The translations under genes were made by a program, and so were the position numbers. This document shows, piece after piece, positions 22,729 through 35,500 of a stretch of DNA of 64,000 nucleotides. The notes beneath the pieces were generated by a model, which was given only the letters and a program-made list of their open reading frames with translations, had not been told where the DNA came from and ran no database searches. The stretch covers positions 1,054,001-1,118,000 of the forward strand of contig JAQOTA010000046.1 in NCBI GenBank assembly GCA_029532415.1. Reading direction: 5' to 3'. The DNA is from Marasmius tenuissimus. Taxonomy: Eukaryota > Basidiomycota > Agaricomycetes > Agaricales > Marasmiaceae. Position 1 is the first letter of the stretch. Each line of letters starts with the position of its first letter.

Positions 22729-24385
22729 CTAACATTCCGCCAGTCCCTTCTCGACGAGATCGTTCCCAACTTTGACAAAGTAGTAATCCCCTGAAGCGAC
22801 AGAAGATTAGATTTTGCGTCAGGAGGGCACAAACGAAGGATACTAACCATACACCGTCCCTGTAAGATAGTTATTCGCAGGCCAATTGACAGTTCCATTT
22901 GACAGCAGTGAGTCGTATCCAGGGTTCCACGCTAGTTTGGTCATATTCTCCACAATCTATAGAACCATTGATCAGCGATTGATAGTTCTTCCAGCGAAGA
23001 CTATTGAATGACCTTGATTGCCGCATCAGCCCACCTCGAGCCTTGTTCCTTGTCCACATCGCTCAACAACAGAAGCCCAGCAGCAGCTATCATGGCAGCA
23101 GACGAATCAGCCGGTCTTACGCCACCTGGTACCTTGGGGTCGTTGACGGGTGCATTGAAATCCCATGGGACAATCCCATTGTTAGGGATGTGAGAGAGAA
23201 AGTAGTCTGCCAATCGACGCGAGGTTTCGAGATATTCGCGTCTCGAGTATCGGCTGTAAACTATATGCGTGGTCAAATGACAATCGTTAACGAAATTGCA
23301 GAGATAAAGTACAAACCTTGCGCGTAGCCGTATATAGCCCATGCTTGGCCTCGAGACCACGTGCTACCATGAGCAAAGCGTCAGTCTCGGAAATGAATGT
23401 GCAATAGAGATATAGAACGAGAATCAGGACGTTGATGGTGTTGGTAATAATATGAGAAGTGACCATGTGAGACACGCACCTGTCGTCTGAGAACCCTTGT
23501 GCAGTATGCTTGCTCAGAACAGCACCGGTATTGGCGTTGTATTCGACTACGTGCCACGTTCCACCTAGAGATCAAAAAGAGAAAGTAAACCATGAGTGAG
23601 AGTCTCGTACCCCAGAGAAAGACGGCTGTCGACTCTTACCATCTCCACGGATGTGGTTTTTAATAGTCGTCTCCGCATGCTTGTTTGCTATATCGACCAA
23701 CGTGGTATTCCCAGTTAACTCTGCGGATACGAATAGCACCTCGAGGTTCATCATGTTGTCAATGATGACCCGCACGACGGTTTGATTGTCGTTGTCCCAA
23801 CTTCGCGTGACTCCAGCAGCTGGAATGAAGCGCTTTGCGAGATCTCGTGCGAATCCATTGATAGCGGACTTTGCGGATTCACTCCCGGGATCCCTGGTGA
23901 TGACGGGGATCATGAGAAACGCAGGGCGGAAGTGGATGTTCAAATTTAGGACCGCACCTGCTCAGCTCCTCCACGAACGGAAAACTGAGGAATCCAACGT
24001 CGTGACCTTGATTATTGTTACCGGGTAAGCTGAGTAACGCCTCGCTTGCTTTTCTAGCCAATTTCGCCCAATCGGCATCGCCGCTAGCTTCTCCGTTTCC
24101 GCAGAGATCCCTACGCCTGTCCATCTCGTAAAGAGTGGTCGGGAAGAACGCTGAGGTCCAGGTATCGGGCACAAAGAGATCCCATTTGCCTATTTGTGAA
24201 GCAGGGCCAGATGCTGGAGGGCGGGTGTATTGAGGGTACTGAGTCGGATTGGGCAGAGAATTGAACGTTCGGAGGATCTTCTCTGGGACAAGCGGGGAAA
24301 ACAATTCGGATGGAGCCGCGCAGACTTGGAGAAAGTGGACAGAGAGAGGGATAGCCGAGAGACAAAGACGACGAAAGGAAACCAT
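22729..24385 (-). CDS. Glycoside hydrolase family 88-like, secreted (unsaturated glucuronyl hydrolase)
   Basis: Seven exons, in transcript order: 24385-23958, 23893-23640, 23564-23480, 23363-23317, 23260-23013, 22956-22848, 22790-22729. They total 1233 nt (410 residues) in one frame with no stop. A signal peptide (MVSFRRLCLSAIPLSVHFLQ, then VCAAPSE) suggests secretion. Family motifs: HDVGFLSFPF (near residue 128) and VIIDNMMNLEVLF (Asp near 187), the positions of the two catalytic Asp of unsaturated glucuronyl hydrolases; GTWHVVEYN; the exon-3/4 junction STWSRGQAWAIYGYAQ; and WDFNAP. GH88 enzymes hydrate and cleave unsaturated uronic acids left by polysaccharide lyases, so a role downstream of pectin or glycosaminoglycan lyases is expected. 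One donor is weak (GTCATT at 23012). Confidence 0.9.
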
Positions 24386-25515
24386 GTTCAACCGTTTGAG
24401 GGGAAGAAAATAAAGTCTCGATCGCCTGTAACGTCGGATGATGTTAAATAATTCGTAAAGAGAATACACGTGGGTACGTACCGACTATTGCCTCACTTGT
24501 CACATGCAACCTTGCGACAGCGATGAGCGTAAGAGACCCCAATATGTAAGAATGAGGCTTGGGACCCAACTTGATTTATCCACTGCCTTCTAGCTCTCGA
24601 TGCCTTGATGGGACCTTCTCGTGCGATTCTTCGAGGCATTGCAAGTATAGACATCCCAAAACATCTATACAGGCTTTGCAGCCTTCAAACGGCCTCTTCA
24701 CTGTGAGGTATATGGATTTGGGGCTGGATGAACCCGCATGGCGGGCGAGGAACATCGTCTTCTTCGTGCGTAACGTGTACCTGAGTGTAAGAAAGGAATG
24801 AATGAGCTAAGTGTATCACTCACAAGAGCCACCAGGTCGCCTCGAGGAGAAGTTGCCCAGCGAGACTGCCTTGGGTTTGACTGTTCGTGTGCTATTTGCG
24901 GAATCATGCTTTTCGTCACTGTACAATATAAAAATCTTGGAGGAAACACATACTCGATCAGAAGATAAGGTTAACACCGCGCGTTTGAAGTCTCTCGTTC
25001 CTTGGTGGTGGTTACAGGGCAAAGAGTGTCAGATGGCGCTTGTCCGAACTGAATGGCTTCCAAACCCCGCTCGGGCCGGCGGTACGCTTCTCCGCTGATC
25101 GGATTATTGCCCACACTTGCTGCATTGCCTCTCTCGTACGATACCTACCAATAGAGACGAAGGAGCGTTGTGATAACGTAGAAAATCTTCCATGCTCTAA
25201 GCCAGGTTTCAACTGACGACTTGCTGGTGGGATTTGGACAGAACGGAGATGTCAGCCCAGCGATAAAGTATGATTAGCGATGTTCCAACGTATCCTCGGC
25301 ATTAGTCCAGACAAAGTAGACAAAGACTCAGGGAAATCAAAATAAATCCACAGAGATATATGGCATACATAAATAACCATTCTACAAACTGATACCCTTT
25401 TTTTTCTGTTTTATCAATATCGAACGCAAACGAATAAGGAGAACTTCAACAAGACTTGAATAGACGCGGCAGGGTGGGTTTGCGAGCCTTCAATTACCCA
25501 GCACGCCTAAAGTGC
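24386..25515. other. Intergenic, nothing recognised
   Basis: Upstream of the GH88 gene. Short frames only on both strands, none with a motif or joinable exons. Confidence 0.45.
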
Positions 25516-26252
25516 TCAGAACGGATTACCATCCCGGCCAGGATCGGCCCTCCACTGACCACAGGGATCAGTCATAACACCGCCCTGCAAAAGCGAACCT
25601 CGTCAGCTGGCGCGATCAGGAGAGTCAGGGAGGTAGGTATAAGCCCAACCTGTTTGCCGTTCTCGCCTCCGGTGTTGCATTTGTCGACGGGGAGGCGAAG
25701 CAAGCGATTGCAATTGCCATCAATCGTGAAAGAGCATCTGCACATAGAAATTATGTCCAGCATACTATGAGGGTGCAACTGGACGGAGAACATACCCGTT
25801 GATGGCCTTAGCAGAGAACCAGTAGTCTACGTCTCCGAATTCAAAGACAGTCTAATATCCAGAACACACATACCGAGTCGCTCAGTAACTGAAGATGTGA
25901 GCAGAGACCGGAGAAACTCAAACTCACGCTGACTTCTTGACCGTTATCGAGATGTTTACCTATAACGGTTCTATAAAGCGGGAATGACAAGAAATTAGAA
26001 CAACGCCAACGAGAATCTCACTATTGAATCGGACTCACGCGCACCACTGATCTATCGCGGAAACAAATGGGAGACGGTCAGATTTGGTGCCAGCGTTGTA
26101 GCAGTCGACAATCTCGGGTTCAACTAGCAGAAAGGTAGTTATCAGTAACGATTTGTGAGCACAACGAGGGGAAACCTACCCCTCTCGACTAGATGAGGGC
26201 TGGCGAGGGCCTGTCCAATGGCGATGGCAACAACAAAGAGGGAGAAGTGCAT
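25516..26252 (-). CDS. Small secreted six-cysteine protein
   Basis: Six exons, in order: 26252-26180, 26123-26039, 25970-25928, 25851-25796, 25737-25650, 25584-25516. They total 414 nt, a 137-residue protein. The N-terminus MHFSLFVVAIAIGQALASPH is a signal peptide followed by a possible processing site (LVER). The mature part has six Cys: in VDCYNAG, QWCA, CSFTIDG, NCNRLL, DKCNTGGENGKQ and DPCGQWRADPG. These could form three disulfides. The protein ends RDGNPF. I have seen similar agaricomycete secreted proteins ending in a CNTGGENGKQ-like block but know no assigned function. It could be an effector-like or cell-wall protein. All introns are 55-85 nt with normal borders. Confidence 0.8.
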
Positions 26253-27217
26253 TGGAGATGAGAGATTGGGAGCTTGAAGTTCACGAAATCTAGTGGGTGG
26301 CTGAGGAGCTGGCTTTAACCACCCTTTGATGGAAGGCTTTTATACTCTCTAATGAGCCCTTAAGCCAAAATCGAAAATACGTTCTGAAAACTTGTATTTG
26401 GAAGTATAATCGTGAAATAGTTTACTTTGGGTAAAGAACCACTGTCCCGTTCCGCAGAGGGAACCATTCAGGTTCACATGGCTTGACACATCCCTGCTCA
26501 GCTACAGCACGGCCCGTATCCACTGTCAGAGCCTCTAGAGGCGTGCAATCACCAGGGAAAGCGCATAGACCGGTCTCGAATGTGGCCCAAAAAGCTTTAA
26601 CCCTGACCGCCCGTAGTAATTTGAAACGGCGCCACAGTCGGGAGGGATTTGATAGCGAATGGTTATGTCGGAGACAACATGTTTCCATCGAGCGCTTGTA
26701 TGCGGAAGTAGCATTTCTCTTCGACCGTCGTCCTTTTTTCCGGCGCGCCGCTCTGTTAAGACCACGATCTTAGAGTTTAAGGCTAGGTCAAATAATTCAG
26801 CCACCCGAGATTTCTGCTGGTAACTTGGTATCTATACTCAAGAGGAACGAGTACACCTAATTGAATGAATGAAAGGTGTAACTCACAGCCCGTCCCGCAA
26901 AAAACCTCATTTCGCCTTTCTTTGTCAATCGAATCGGCCCACTCAGGGTAAGCCCATGGGTTACGATTCACCAAATCCCCCCCTTCGATATCCGTCAATT
27001 GTAAGTGCCATACCCCATGCAAGCCGGGAATTGCTGTCTCCAACGGTTTCAAGGGGGTCGTTTCAAGACTTCAAAACTTCTCTACTGGTCCTAATAACAG
27101 GCGTTGTGTGCCTTACATCGCTCAGCCCGCTACACGATTTCACTGCTATGGACTTGAGCGGCGTGTGATACCTATAGGTACACTTTATGAACAGGTTTGT
27201 AGCGCGTCCTGAACTAC
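26253..27217. other. No confident gene; possible decayed exons
   Basis: Minus-strand frames at 26422-26688 (ends EPEWFPLRNGTVVLYPK) and 26783-27052 (contains HLQLTDIEGGDLVNRNPWAY) look protein-like. The second opens without an ATG, and I could not join the two into a gene. No family was recognised. Confidence 0.3.
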
Positions 27218-28278
27218 TTAGAGCCCCAATCCCAGGTCCGCAAAAGTCTTCCATCTGTGATTGGGCCACAGATGATTGTCGTTTCCTGTGCCATCTTCCC
27301 GGATGCCCTGTTTCGCATGATCCCAAGCTGTACTGCCCTCTCCTTTGTCAAAAATCAGGACTAAGGAATTCTTCAGATCGTTCAAAGGCTCCCCGGGGAT
27401 CTTGTCAACGAAAGCGACCTCTTTATTGAGTCTCTTTCCTAATTCCAGTATGGTGGTATGGTCTCCTTCGATGCGGAAGCACCTGTCCGCGAGCTCGGAG
27501 GGCGAAAGGGTAGTCAAAATGTGAGCAACAAATCCTACATCGAGGTCAAAAGAGTCATTGAGCAGCCCTATCAAGATACGATACTCACCACCGATATCAG
27601 CCTCGTCTGTGAAGGAAATGGGTCGTTCCCCCTTTCCGACGATGTTGACTTTGTCATTCAACTCGTAGCCAGTGATCCAAGGCACGTATCCAAAGAACGA
27701 GCCAACCTAGATTGCTAATGTTAGGCCGTGAAAGTACTGATATAACATCCTCCTATTCAGCACTCACGAAGAACCTGGCATACGCCAATCCAAGTTTCTT
27801 CAGGGAGTCTTCCGGAATATGGAGGTCAGACATTGATATATACTGTAACTTTGGGAGCCTACTCACCGGCGAACTGATCCTTCCAGACAAGCAGGGACTC
27901 TTCCGGAGTGGGTGCGCCAGGTACCTTACTCGCGCCCTCGGTCACGAATCCGTACTCTGAGGGTACAAATAGCTTGACTCCCGCCTTCTTCGCTGCGTCC
28001 GCTAGAGCAGGTTCAACTTTGATAACATCGCTCCCGAGAGTTGACAAGACGACCTCGACTCCGTGCTCTTTAAAGGCAGCCGCGAGCTCCTCGATGTTAT
28101 CATACGAACTGACTCTCGCGATCTTCAGGGATGCACCAGGGAACTTCTTGGAGAAGTCTGTGTTGGATGACTTGCGAGTGATGATGACGGGGGTAACACC
28201 CTTTGACAGGAGAGCTTTGACGATATGGGATCCGATATCGCCAACACCGACGATAGAGAAAGATTTGTAGTTCGACAT
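27218..28278 (-). CDS. NmrA-like / isoflavone-reductase-like NAD(P)-binding protein
   Basis: Four exons (28278-27867, 27808-27768, 27706-27589, 27534-27218) total 888 nt, 295 residues, in one frame. The N-terminus reads FSIVGVGDIGSHIVKALL, a Rossmann glycine motif G-x-G-x-x-G for NADPH. It is followed by VIITRKSS, VEVVLSTLGSDV and KLFVPSEYGF, all typical of the NmrA/isoflavone reductase branch of atypical short-chain dehydrogenases. The middle has FFGYVPWITGYELNDK and DEADIGGFVAHILTTL, matching the substrate-lid region. Members reduce small phenolic metabolites or act as redox-sensing regulators; which applies here cannot be told from sequence. Length is normal for the family (about 290-310). 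Intron borders are normal (GTGAGT donors). There are no signs of decay. Confidence 0.9.
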
Positions 28279-28804
28279 CGAATGACAAGCGTCTGCAAGA
28301 AACGAGGATATAGTTTGCTTTTCAGAACAGCTGGAAGTGGGGAGAGTTTATATAGGTCGATATCAATGGCGAATTGGAACGAGATGATTGGGTGCACACT
28401 TGCTCAGTCAGCCATAAATTTTGGGAGGCGCGGTTATTTCTCTTCTGTGTCCGAATCAGCCCGCCGCACATGGAGGCTGACAAGCGAGCTCGGCAATTGA
28501 CCGAATCGGTCCGGACATACCAAAGAGTCGTGAAAGCTATAATCATTTACGTGGGAAGTAACAATCAGCCAGGCACAAGGGCCCAACCTTCTCCTTTACA
28601 AGCCAATCGTTTTTGAATAAAGGACACAGGGACTTCTAAATCAGAAAGCTGACCACGATCCGTCGCGTCCGCCGAAGTTAGTCACATCACGACTGTGAAC
28701 GGTCGATATTCATTCATTCTGATTTCCTCCAAACGTTTATGGTACACTGTGTTCGACTTTCAGGGCAATCATCCAGCAATGGGTCCCAATCCTATCCAAG
28801 CCGT
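28279..28804. other. Intergenic, nothing recognised
   Basis: Between the NmrA-like gene (transcribed leftward) and the 3' end of the next minus-strand gene. Short overlapping frames only. Confidence 0.4.
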
Positions 28805-29510
28805 TCAAGGCTTCTTCCCAGCGCTCCAGAGCTCCCAGAGGCGCACCGGGACTGTCATTGGTTGCAATGGTTCAACGAGCTCGAGGAGTTTGGCACTGGG
28901 GTCGTTAGTCTGAATCGGGAAACAACAGGCCAACTTTCTATCATCGTCTCTCCAAGTCCGGTCGCGGCTGAGAGCGAAGACGTTGAAGTGAAAGCCTTTG
29001 ATAGGATCGTAGTCGAGACGGATGAGGTCGATCGGGGTACTCGACGGCGTCTTCTTGATCCCGAGGCCTAAAGTGCCATATCCGACGAAGATCAGCGGAC
29101 AAGGTCGTGCTCATGGCAAGAGCAACGTACCGACATATTTGCCGTTGATACCTTGTGGCAGGTTGGCTTTGCTGGAAGACATGATTCGTTCAATATTTGT
29201 GTGGTTGGGCTGGCCTTAGAGATGCTCACCTTCGATAGAAAGCCATCGGCTGCTCAAGCTTAATGGGGAGAGGCTTGTCCGAAGGGCGAGGCTGGGACCT
29301 ATCATAGGTGATAAAGTTGGTGGCTGCTTTGACGGCTGCCTCGTAGGACGCGTATTGCTCGATCGTCTCTATAAAGGGGGCGGCTCCCTCCTCGTCTTCC
29401 TCAGCTATGGAAGCGTAAGCAATGATTATGCTGGAGATGAAAGAGCAGAACGCACTGTGTTCAATAGGTTTTCCGAAATACATGGCGTATGTGAGATGTC
29501 TAATTTTCAA
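28805..29510 (-). CDS. Unidentified protein, C-terminal three exons (5' end unresolved)
   Basis: Three exons join in frame: up to 29230 (DEEGAAPFIETIEQYASYEA, then AVKAATNFITYDRSQ...MAFYR), 29171-29131 (KANLPQGINGKYV) and 29067-28805 (GLGIKKTPSSTPIDLIRLDY, DPIKGFHFNVFALSRDRTW, LLELVEPLQPMTV, stop TGA). The introns are 58 and 63 nt with normal borders (GTGAGC/CAG and GTACGT/TTTAG). The first exon probably begins after an acceptor near 29405; the real start was not found. I do not recognise the family. The sequence resembles a degraded copy at about 31.7-32.5 kb, so the gene has been duplicated locally. Confidence 0.5.
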
Positions 29511-31640
29511 GACGATGGTCTGTATTTATGTGTACGAGGTTGTCCATAATGTGCGTGAGAAATGCCCAGTTTGGTTGTACCTGGACCAGTGCTCAAACCT
29601 TCTCCGTGTATTTCATCAGCCACTGGACGTCAGACGCGGCGAAGTCTTCTTCGCCTTAGGTTACCGCTCAATCTTTGGAATCCATTACTGCCGCCATGTA
29701 AGACATTGACAATCTTCGAAGCGTGTTCTAGAACGACACTGACGCTAGACTGCAAATGATTGAGAACTTCGATCAGTCGCGGCGGTTGCTTTGTAGATGA
29801 GGTTCTCGTATATTGACAGGGTCTGCGTCCCCAGTTCCGCTTTCCTCTAGTCGAGCACCTGTCGAGAAGATACATTGGATGCCACTTCACGCTGAACAAA
29901 TCGCAACACCTCAGTCATCATAGTGCACTGCACCCCATCGCCCTAAAGTATCGATGCTGTCTGGGCTCTTCCATTCGGTTGGAGAACATCCTATCCTCAG
30001 TCTATGTAGACGGAGGCGAAGTGTCGTATTGTAGACATTGTAAAGATCACAAGGTGATAGCTTGCAGCGCAAAAGACGATATCATGAATGATACGAAGAC
30101 GTACGCCAATGTTCTTCATTGTTTCCATATGGTACTAAGCTTCATTTCCGCACGCCACCTGTTGAGAGTACAAGGCGAGGAAAGGTCTGAGCTAAGTTCG
30201 CAAAAGAGGTGGGGATAGCTAACTCAGGTAAAGCATGTTCTATTCGCGGAGTGATGAATAGCCTCCCGGGTCCCCCATTTCTCTTGAGCTGAACCCTGCG
30301 ACATAGTACACTTGCCTACTTGTTATGTCAATGCAAGCCAACCACACTTTTCTCCAGTTGAGGACGACTTTCGAACGCGCACCTATGGAAAAGGAGCTTT
30401 GGATGTCACCTCACGCTGAACTCTCGAACGCGATGCTTTCTGCAATGGACCCTATTTCCCCGAAGTATTGGAGGCTCGAGACCTGAAGCCGTTATCGACT
30501 TATCTACATTCTTCTACTCGGGCAGAGAGCATCAGAAGATGATCCTTTGCAATGCGAAAAACAGAATAAAGCATCATGAGAAGGCGTACATCAAGTTTCT
30601 CATTGATGGCACCAGAGTTCGGCGTTCCATGAGCGCTTCTGCATGTCACCTATCGAGCGAATAGGGCGAGGAGCGGTCTAAGCCAGCTTCACGAGAACGG
30701 CGGAGAAACTTACCTCGCATGTCCTATTTGCAGGCGAAGGAGTAACGAGTAACCTACCCCATTTCTCGAGAGCATAGTTAATTATGACCGAATTAGCGCC
30801 ACAGGGTACTTCGCGCTTGGGCCCCCTGATCGACCTGTCTCAAATTGGCAGTCACCTCCACTGGCAGCGCCTCGCACAGACTCCGTATATCCGGAGAATT
30901 ATAAAGATCTATCAGTGAGAACGTGCGTGGTATTCCTTGCGAATGAATGGTACTCCACCCTAGGTTCTGACCGGCGGATTGAAGGGGGCCTCCGAGATTG
31001 AGCTCGGCTGCGGTCTAGAGGCGACGATGAGGGTGCGAGAAAATGTCATCTGAAAGCTTAACCAGGGGCACCCAATCAAATTGAGGCCTTACTGGGTCGT
31101 CCCAATCAGCCAAACTGTGCAAGTTCTGTCTTTCGGTATTCTCGTCGAACGAGATGACCACAGTTGGGATAGTACGGCGTACGATTCACCTAAACGTCGT
31201 GTGTGGCCTCCGAGCAAAGCTCAACATTCATCAGATTGATAATACGCTCTTAAAATTTCCGACGATACGCGCACCTTTCCCCCAAATGACTCAATCACAG
31301 CCTAAGTCGTACGTCCCAGCAAAGTTTTGGTTCATATGCGGCTGTCAGCGGTGTTCTTAGCAGTGTTCGACTTCTACGCGAGAAGCATGCGACAAAACGT
31401 TCGAGTAGAAAAGGAGGTGCGGTGGAGATTCTGGTCAAACAGAGATCCTACCGTAACCGCGCAAGGAATCGTTTGTTTGTTCCTGCTTGACGACGACAGC
31501 TTTGACCTGATTGTCCCTGAAATCTTATCGTTATCTCTTATCTCAGCCATTGTGATCTTGCCAAACGATCGCGGGTGTCCTCGTTGACTTAGAGGTGAAT
31601 TCTCAAGCTGGAAACTGGATTACAAGCAACGACTTGGAAA
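29511..31640. repeat. Gene-free stretch holding a degenerate tandem duplication
   Basis: Two diverged copies about 0.5 kb apart can be aligned by eye. GGATGCCACTTCACGCTGAA (29878) matches GGATGTCACCTCACGCTGAA (30401). GAAGACGTACGCC...CTTCATTG (about 30095) matches GAGAAGGCGTACATC...CTCATTG (about 30580). GCGAGGAAAGGTCTGAGC (about 30174) matches GCGAGGAGCGGTCTAAGC (about 30667). No intact frame runs through either copy. Confidence 0.5.
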
Positions 31641-32504
31641 TGCGCTGACTTGGAGGAAGTATTTGGTATGAACGAGGCTACGCAAAATGGGGTAATACTG
31701 ACACAACCCAGGAGTTAGTCCTAGTATCATTGACCACATACATCCGATATTCGAGGCTTTTTTCCATCCTTCCACATCGAGGACGGTCATGGGTTGTGGT
31801 GATTCATCCAACAGGAGAAGCTCAGCTTCCCCATCGCTCGCGAGTAGGAATTGTACAAGCCCAGGCCGACTCCCTGCTGTCGACTCTAGAGTCTGCGAGA
31901 ACAATCGCGTTTGGGGGCAAAAAGGTTGAACATTGTTATTATGATTTTCGTCGTAATCGAGTTGATTGGAACGCTTGGAGATGAACTTTTGATACGGGTG
32001 TCTGCAATAACGGGTCCCTGGATTCGGCAAATCAGATACTTGGAAAGAGAGGTAGACTACTGGGGACACACCGACGTATTTCCCTTCAATGTACCTAGTA
32101 AGCAGTCAGATTTAGTGTGAAAGGGGGAGGGGCAGCTCGTTGAGCACGATTTAGACTAATGGGCACTCCGAGCAATATTCTCACCTTCGATAGAAGGCCG
32201 TAGGTTGTGTTAACTTTTTGGGGCCCCCGGGGAAGACTTGTCCTTAGGCCCGGGCGTGATTTCAAGTTTGGTTGTAGATAATAAAGTTGGTGGCTACCGT
32301 TATAGCGGCTTTGTAAAGGGACACGATGCAATCTCCTCGCAAATAGCAGCTCGTCATAGACTGGGTCGCATCCTCGCTCGCTTCCGTTGTGGGAACTAAG
32401 GGAAAACGGACCGCAGGTAGTACTTCTGAGCTGTTGAACCTCTTCGAGGTTTGATCGCCGCTCATAATAGGATCACCAATGTTTGCGGCATTATTACAAC
32501 CCAC
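31641..32504 (-). pseudogene. Decayed paralogue of the 28.8-29.5 kb gene
   Basis: Minus-strand pieces align with the gene at 28805-29510. ITVATNFIIYNQT (about 32270-32310) parallels VKAATNFITYDRS. A frame ending LSK beside TTCGATAGAA (about 32195) parallels FYR. DYDENHNNNVQPF and ESPQPMTVLDVEGW parallel DYDPIKGFHFNVF and EPLQPMTVPVRLW. Frames are shifted relative to each other and stops intervene, so this copy is probably dead. Confidence 0.5.
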
Positions 32505-32536
32505 ACCTTGCGTGGTCTTACGAGATTCCTAGCCCA

Positions 32537-35500
32537 CTATTTACTTCCCCCCATGACAAGCGAAGTTAGCTCTAGTTCCCCATACACAGTCGGAAGGTTG
32601 TACTTCGCTCGGACCGTGAAGCCCATAGCTTTGTACTTGACGACCTACCGCCCAACGAGTTAACCAATCATTTCCTTATACTTTCGGAAACAACACGAAA
32701 CGTACGTTGATTGGGGCAAGGGTCGCAAGCCCGAGAAATCCGCCCTCTTCCGAAATCTTCTCGAACACTGTTTTGATTAGCATTTTGGCGTAACCTTTAC
32801 CTTGATAGTCCAGGTCCGTGACGAGACTGCTGCACCACCATCGTTTAGATCGTTCCTATTAAGGCCCAGGAGGTCAACTTCAGTCGAAAGCAATTTAGCA
32901 AGTGAGGAGCAAACCTCGTCGGTATACATGGGCTCGACGACGTTCTTCCTGTGTTCAGGCGCCTGAGATTTATGAGTCGATGGGGACCAATTTCGATGTT
33001 ACGTTCACTCACGGTGATATTATGCCAAGTTTGAGATTCTTGACTCAATTTGTCAAACCATTCATGAAAACCCAATTCTCGCTGAGCCTTTCTGCAGTGA
33101 GTGTATATTGATACTGAGCTGTCGTATAGCAAGCTGAATCGAGCAGAGAAATACGTACGTCGCAAAAAGTCCGGTTCCAGGTCTGAAGAAGATGCCCAGG
33201 GATACGATCTTTCCTTCCGTGCCAGCGATGGTCTCGTTTCGAGGCTCTTGAACTCGGACAGCATAGACTAGGCCCTCAGACAACGCAGCTCGGAATACTG
33301 AACGACCATGAATAGGCAGTAACGACCAGTCGTTGCCTATGATGCATTTGATGTATTCGTCTATGCGCCCAAAAAAGCAGATGAGTCATGAAGCCTCGAT
33401 TTTCTGGTCCAGAGGTAGGTGCACCTCCAGAGTAAGCTTGAACGTGAAGTTCTACGGCTCTTTCGAGCTCCTGATCTTGATAAGAAAGCATTAGATATGA
33501 GCGTTCAATGACTTGAACAACATCAGGAAAAAGGTCGATTCTACTTTGACCTGCTTTGGCTTAGGAACCGCATGCTTTAGCTTATAGCCGCGTGCTTATA
33601 CTTAGAACCCGATGCTTGAGCTTGGAACTCAAGCCTTTTGCTTAGATGTGGGAAATCTACTTACATCCACGTCAACCAACTTGGACGGCATACTGTAACT
33701 TTGACATTGGACCTTGTGACGACCTTACTATTACATACAACTGGAGAAGTATTCTAGTGAGGTTTCCCCTTTGAACGATCGAAACATCAGTGTCACTATT
33801 GGAAATTTACAGTGCAAGACTCACCTTCGTGTCTAATCATTCCTGGATCCTGGACAATGATATTTTACCTGATGCTGAAGCCGCCGACATCGAGGCAAGG
33901 GAAGTTGCTAAGCTAGATTGCCTGCTACATGATGCGGACCGCGATCGATTGATAATCTGGCTCCTTCGGCGACTTTGGTGGGGAATCGAATGCGCAGCTA
34001 CCAGCGTAGGATAATCGGTTGATCCAGTAGATGAATTAAGATGACTCGGAAAGACTGGCGGTGCACTGGATTGACGAATCTGGCTTGGTGGTTTTGCCAT
34101 GAACAGCTCGGGTGTTCGCTGTCGTAGGCGTAGTCGCTGAAGTATATGCTTGCGGTTGGACCGGTAGTGTCTTTTCTTTGCGGTGGGTGAGAGTAAAGTG
34201 TTGAATTGTGATGTGGGCGAAATTGGCAGATTGCCTGGGCGCTTTTGGCGGCTCTGAGGCGAGCCAACTAGAATAATTGAATCTTCACTTAGTATTGTCA
34301 TGATAATAACATAGTGTTAACACTCACGGTAGTAGCGTATGTGCTCGGACTTTTGTTGATGCTTAGCACTGCGCGACGGGGTACAAGGTGTTCGGGGGTG
34401 TTGGGGTGTTGGAGGATCACAGGGTGGGCAAACAGAAAGGCTCGTGTTGCCAGCAATAGTAGAATCGGGGATGTTCAGGAACCCTGATATGGTGGACATC
34501 GAAGAACAGACCAGAGAAAATTTACCGTGCGAATGTTTTGTTGAGAAGGGAGACAGCGGCAAATACTGCGATCGAGGTCCTACGTCAGCCCACATCTCAC
34601 GGTTTTCGAGCCAGTTGTTCAATTCCCGATGACACCAACACTCAAAGGTCGTGCTGGTCACAAAGAAAAAAATTATGAATAAAGTTGTCATTGATCTAGA
34701 ATGCGATCTCATGTGCGTGATGGTCTATATACTTATTGACATAGAAGGCATGAAAATCGTCGAGTGAATCTGTGTATGAGTGATCATTTGGTATCCATTC
34801 TTCGCCCGAGACACCGATGAGATGGGCACCTCGTACTATACTCTCAAGAGAGATAATATCCATCTGCCTCGAACCGTCGTCATCTTCATCCGGTCGTACA
34901 ATCCACATGCCGGTCAGGGGATCTGGGCGATCGTGGGGTGCTGTGAAACCACTGACAACGGCACATTCATAGCGATGGCGGTCATGGACTAGAGCAATGA
35001 AATGCAAAACACGGGCAACGTATAGCCCTCGGAAACCGGGAGTGTTCGGGTCTTGATTGACAAAAACACAATCGCGGCGGGCTGGTCCACCTTTCCAAGA
35101 ACCAACAGAACGGATCCTCTCGCGCTTGAGGCCACCAAAACCACATAAATCGCTCGGTGCGGAGAAGGTCGCACTGGCAGAGGGGTAGACCCAGACTTTC
35201 GTGCGTTCATCTAGCTCAGGAAGCATATTCGATGCTTCAACTGCAACCCAGTCAATGTCCGAGCGCTCGTCCCGTGGTATGTTTTGTTCATAGAGGAAGC
35301 AGCGAATGAAGAACGGGAAGTTGTTGATGCCGAGGTAGGGACCAAGATTACGAGGATGCCGGGGGAGGTTCGTAACTACACCAATTGAGAATAATCAGAA
35401 TGGAGGCTACGGTGGTAGAGCTTGAGCGGGGCTCACTGTGTTTTCGGGCCAAACGTACACGGCCTTCGAGGATCTCCTCCCCATCGACTGGACCCCCATC

